A DNA stretch of 64,000 bases from Catenovulum sediminis (lineage in GTDB: Bacteria; Pseudomonadota; Gammaproteobacteria; Enterobacterales; Alteromonadaceae): assembly GCF_040270295.1 (NCBI RefSeq), contig NZ_JBELOE010000265.1. One strand, written 5' to 3'. The translations under genes and the position numbers were made by a program. This document shows, piece after piece, positions 63,941 to 64,000 of this stretch. Every line of letters begins with the position of its first letter. The first letter of the stretch is position 1. Below the pieces are notes generated by a model. It did no database searches, was not told the DNA's origin, and saw only the letters and a list, made by a program, of their open reading frames with translations.

Positions 63941-64000
63941 CGAATCGTATCATTAAACGCTTTTACGTTGATTGAATACTATGGTCTTACTTGATTAAAC
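63922..64000 (-). other. 16S-23S spacer, partial
   Basis: The window ends in the spacer upstream of 23S. The 79 visible bases contain no tRNA. The 16S rRNA gene and any spacer tRNA would lie outside the window, to the right. Confidence 0.7.

Overview
The window looks like a chromosomal segment of a Gram-negative gammaproteobacterium, most likely a marine Alteromonadales-type organism. This is inferred from the AT-rich base composition, the E. coli-like lengths and motifs of the housekeeping proteins (RsmF, RlmI, RlmM, CmoM, LpxH, KdsA, Der), the outer-membrane proteins, and PstA/PstC proteins with very large periplasmic inserts. No insertion sequence, prophage, plasmid gene or CRISPR array was seen. 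Most genes are recognisable core genes.

Layout. (1) 0-6.6 kb: an HDOD protein, a small exported protein of unknown function, a SIMPL-domain lipoprotein, a fused SpmA/SpmB-like membrane protein, rsmF, a possible small RNA, a DUF4442 protein and fur. (2) 6.7-25.7 kb: a phosphate island. It holds pstS, a porin, pstC-pstA-pstB-phoU, a pit transporter with its DUF47 partner, a chemoreceptor, a GcvR-like ACT protein, ppk1-ppx and phoB-phoR. Phased 7-bp Pho-box repeats precede pstS and pstC, and further matches lie upstream of phoB. The cluster couples sensing (PhoR/PhoB, PhoU), high-affinity uptake (PstSCAB), low-affinity uptake (Pit), outer-membrane entry (porin) and polyphosphate storage and breakdown (Ppk/Ppx). 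(3) 25.7-47 kb: der, lpxH, ppiB, cysS, a large Pla-1/cef-type lipase lipoprotein, a YvcK-like protein, dcd, apbC, metG, rlmI, a Bax-like glucosaminidase, a zinc-ribbon protein, a TonB/Sel1 protein, an AstE-like deacylase, a small lipoprotein, cmoM, rlmM, a DUF423 membrane protein, an alpha/beta hydrolase and a small exported protein behind two operator-like palindromes. (4) 47-54.8 kb: kdsA, then a compact four-gene set: RND/MMPL exporter, YCF48/BNR-repeat periplasmic protein, DUF1329 protein and DUF1302 outer-membrane protein. It looks like an undercharacterised envelope-spanning lipid or hydrophobic-compound transport system. (5) 55-60.7 kb: three identical initiator tRNA-fMet genes, a REC-DUF3369-HD-GYP regulator, yaaA, uppP, folK-folB, plsY and a GIY-YIG protein. 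(6) 60.7-64 kb: the 3' part of an rRNA operon on the minus strand, with a complete 5S and a complete 23S. The 16S gene would lie beyond the right edge.

The most interesting parts are the RND-YCF48-DUF1329-DUF1302 cluster, the phosphate island with its Pho-box architecture, the paired TGTAAT-N3-ATTACA palindromes before the 83-residue exported protein, and an isolated two-hairpin transcript candidate after rsmF. All function calls rest on reading motifs and remembered family features. No database search was run.
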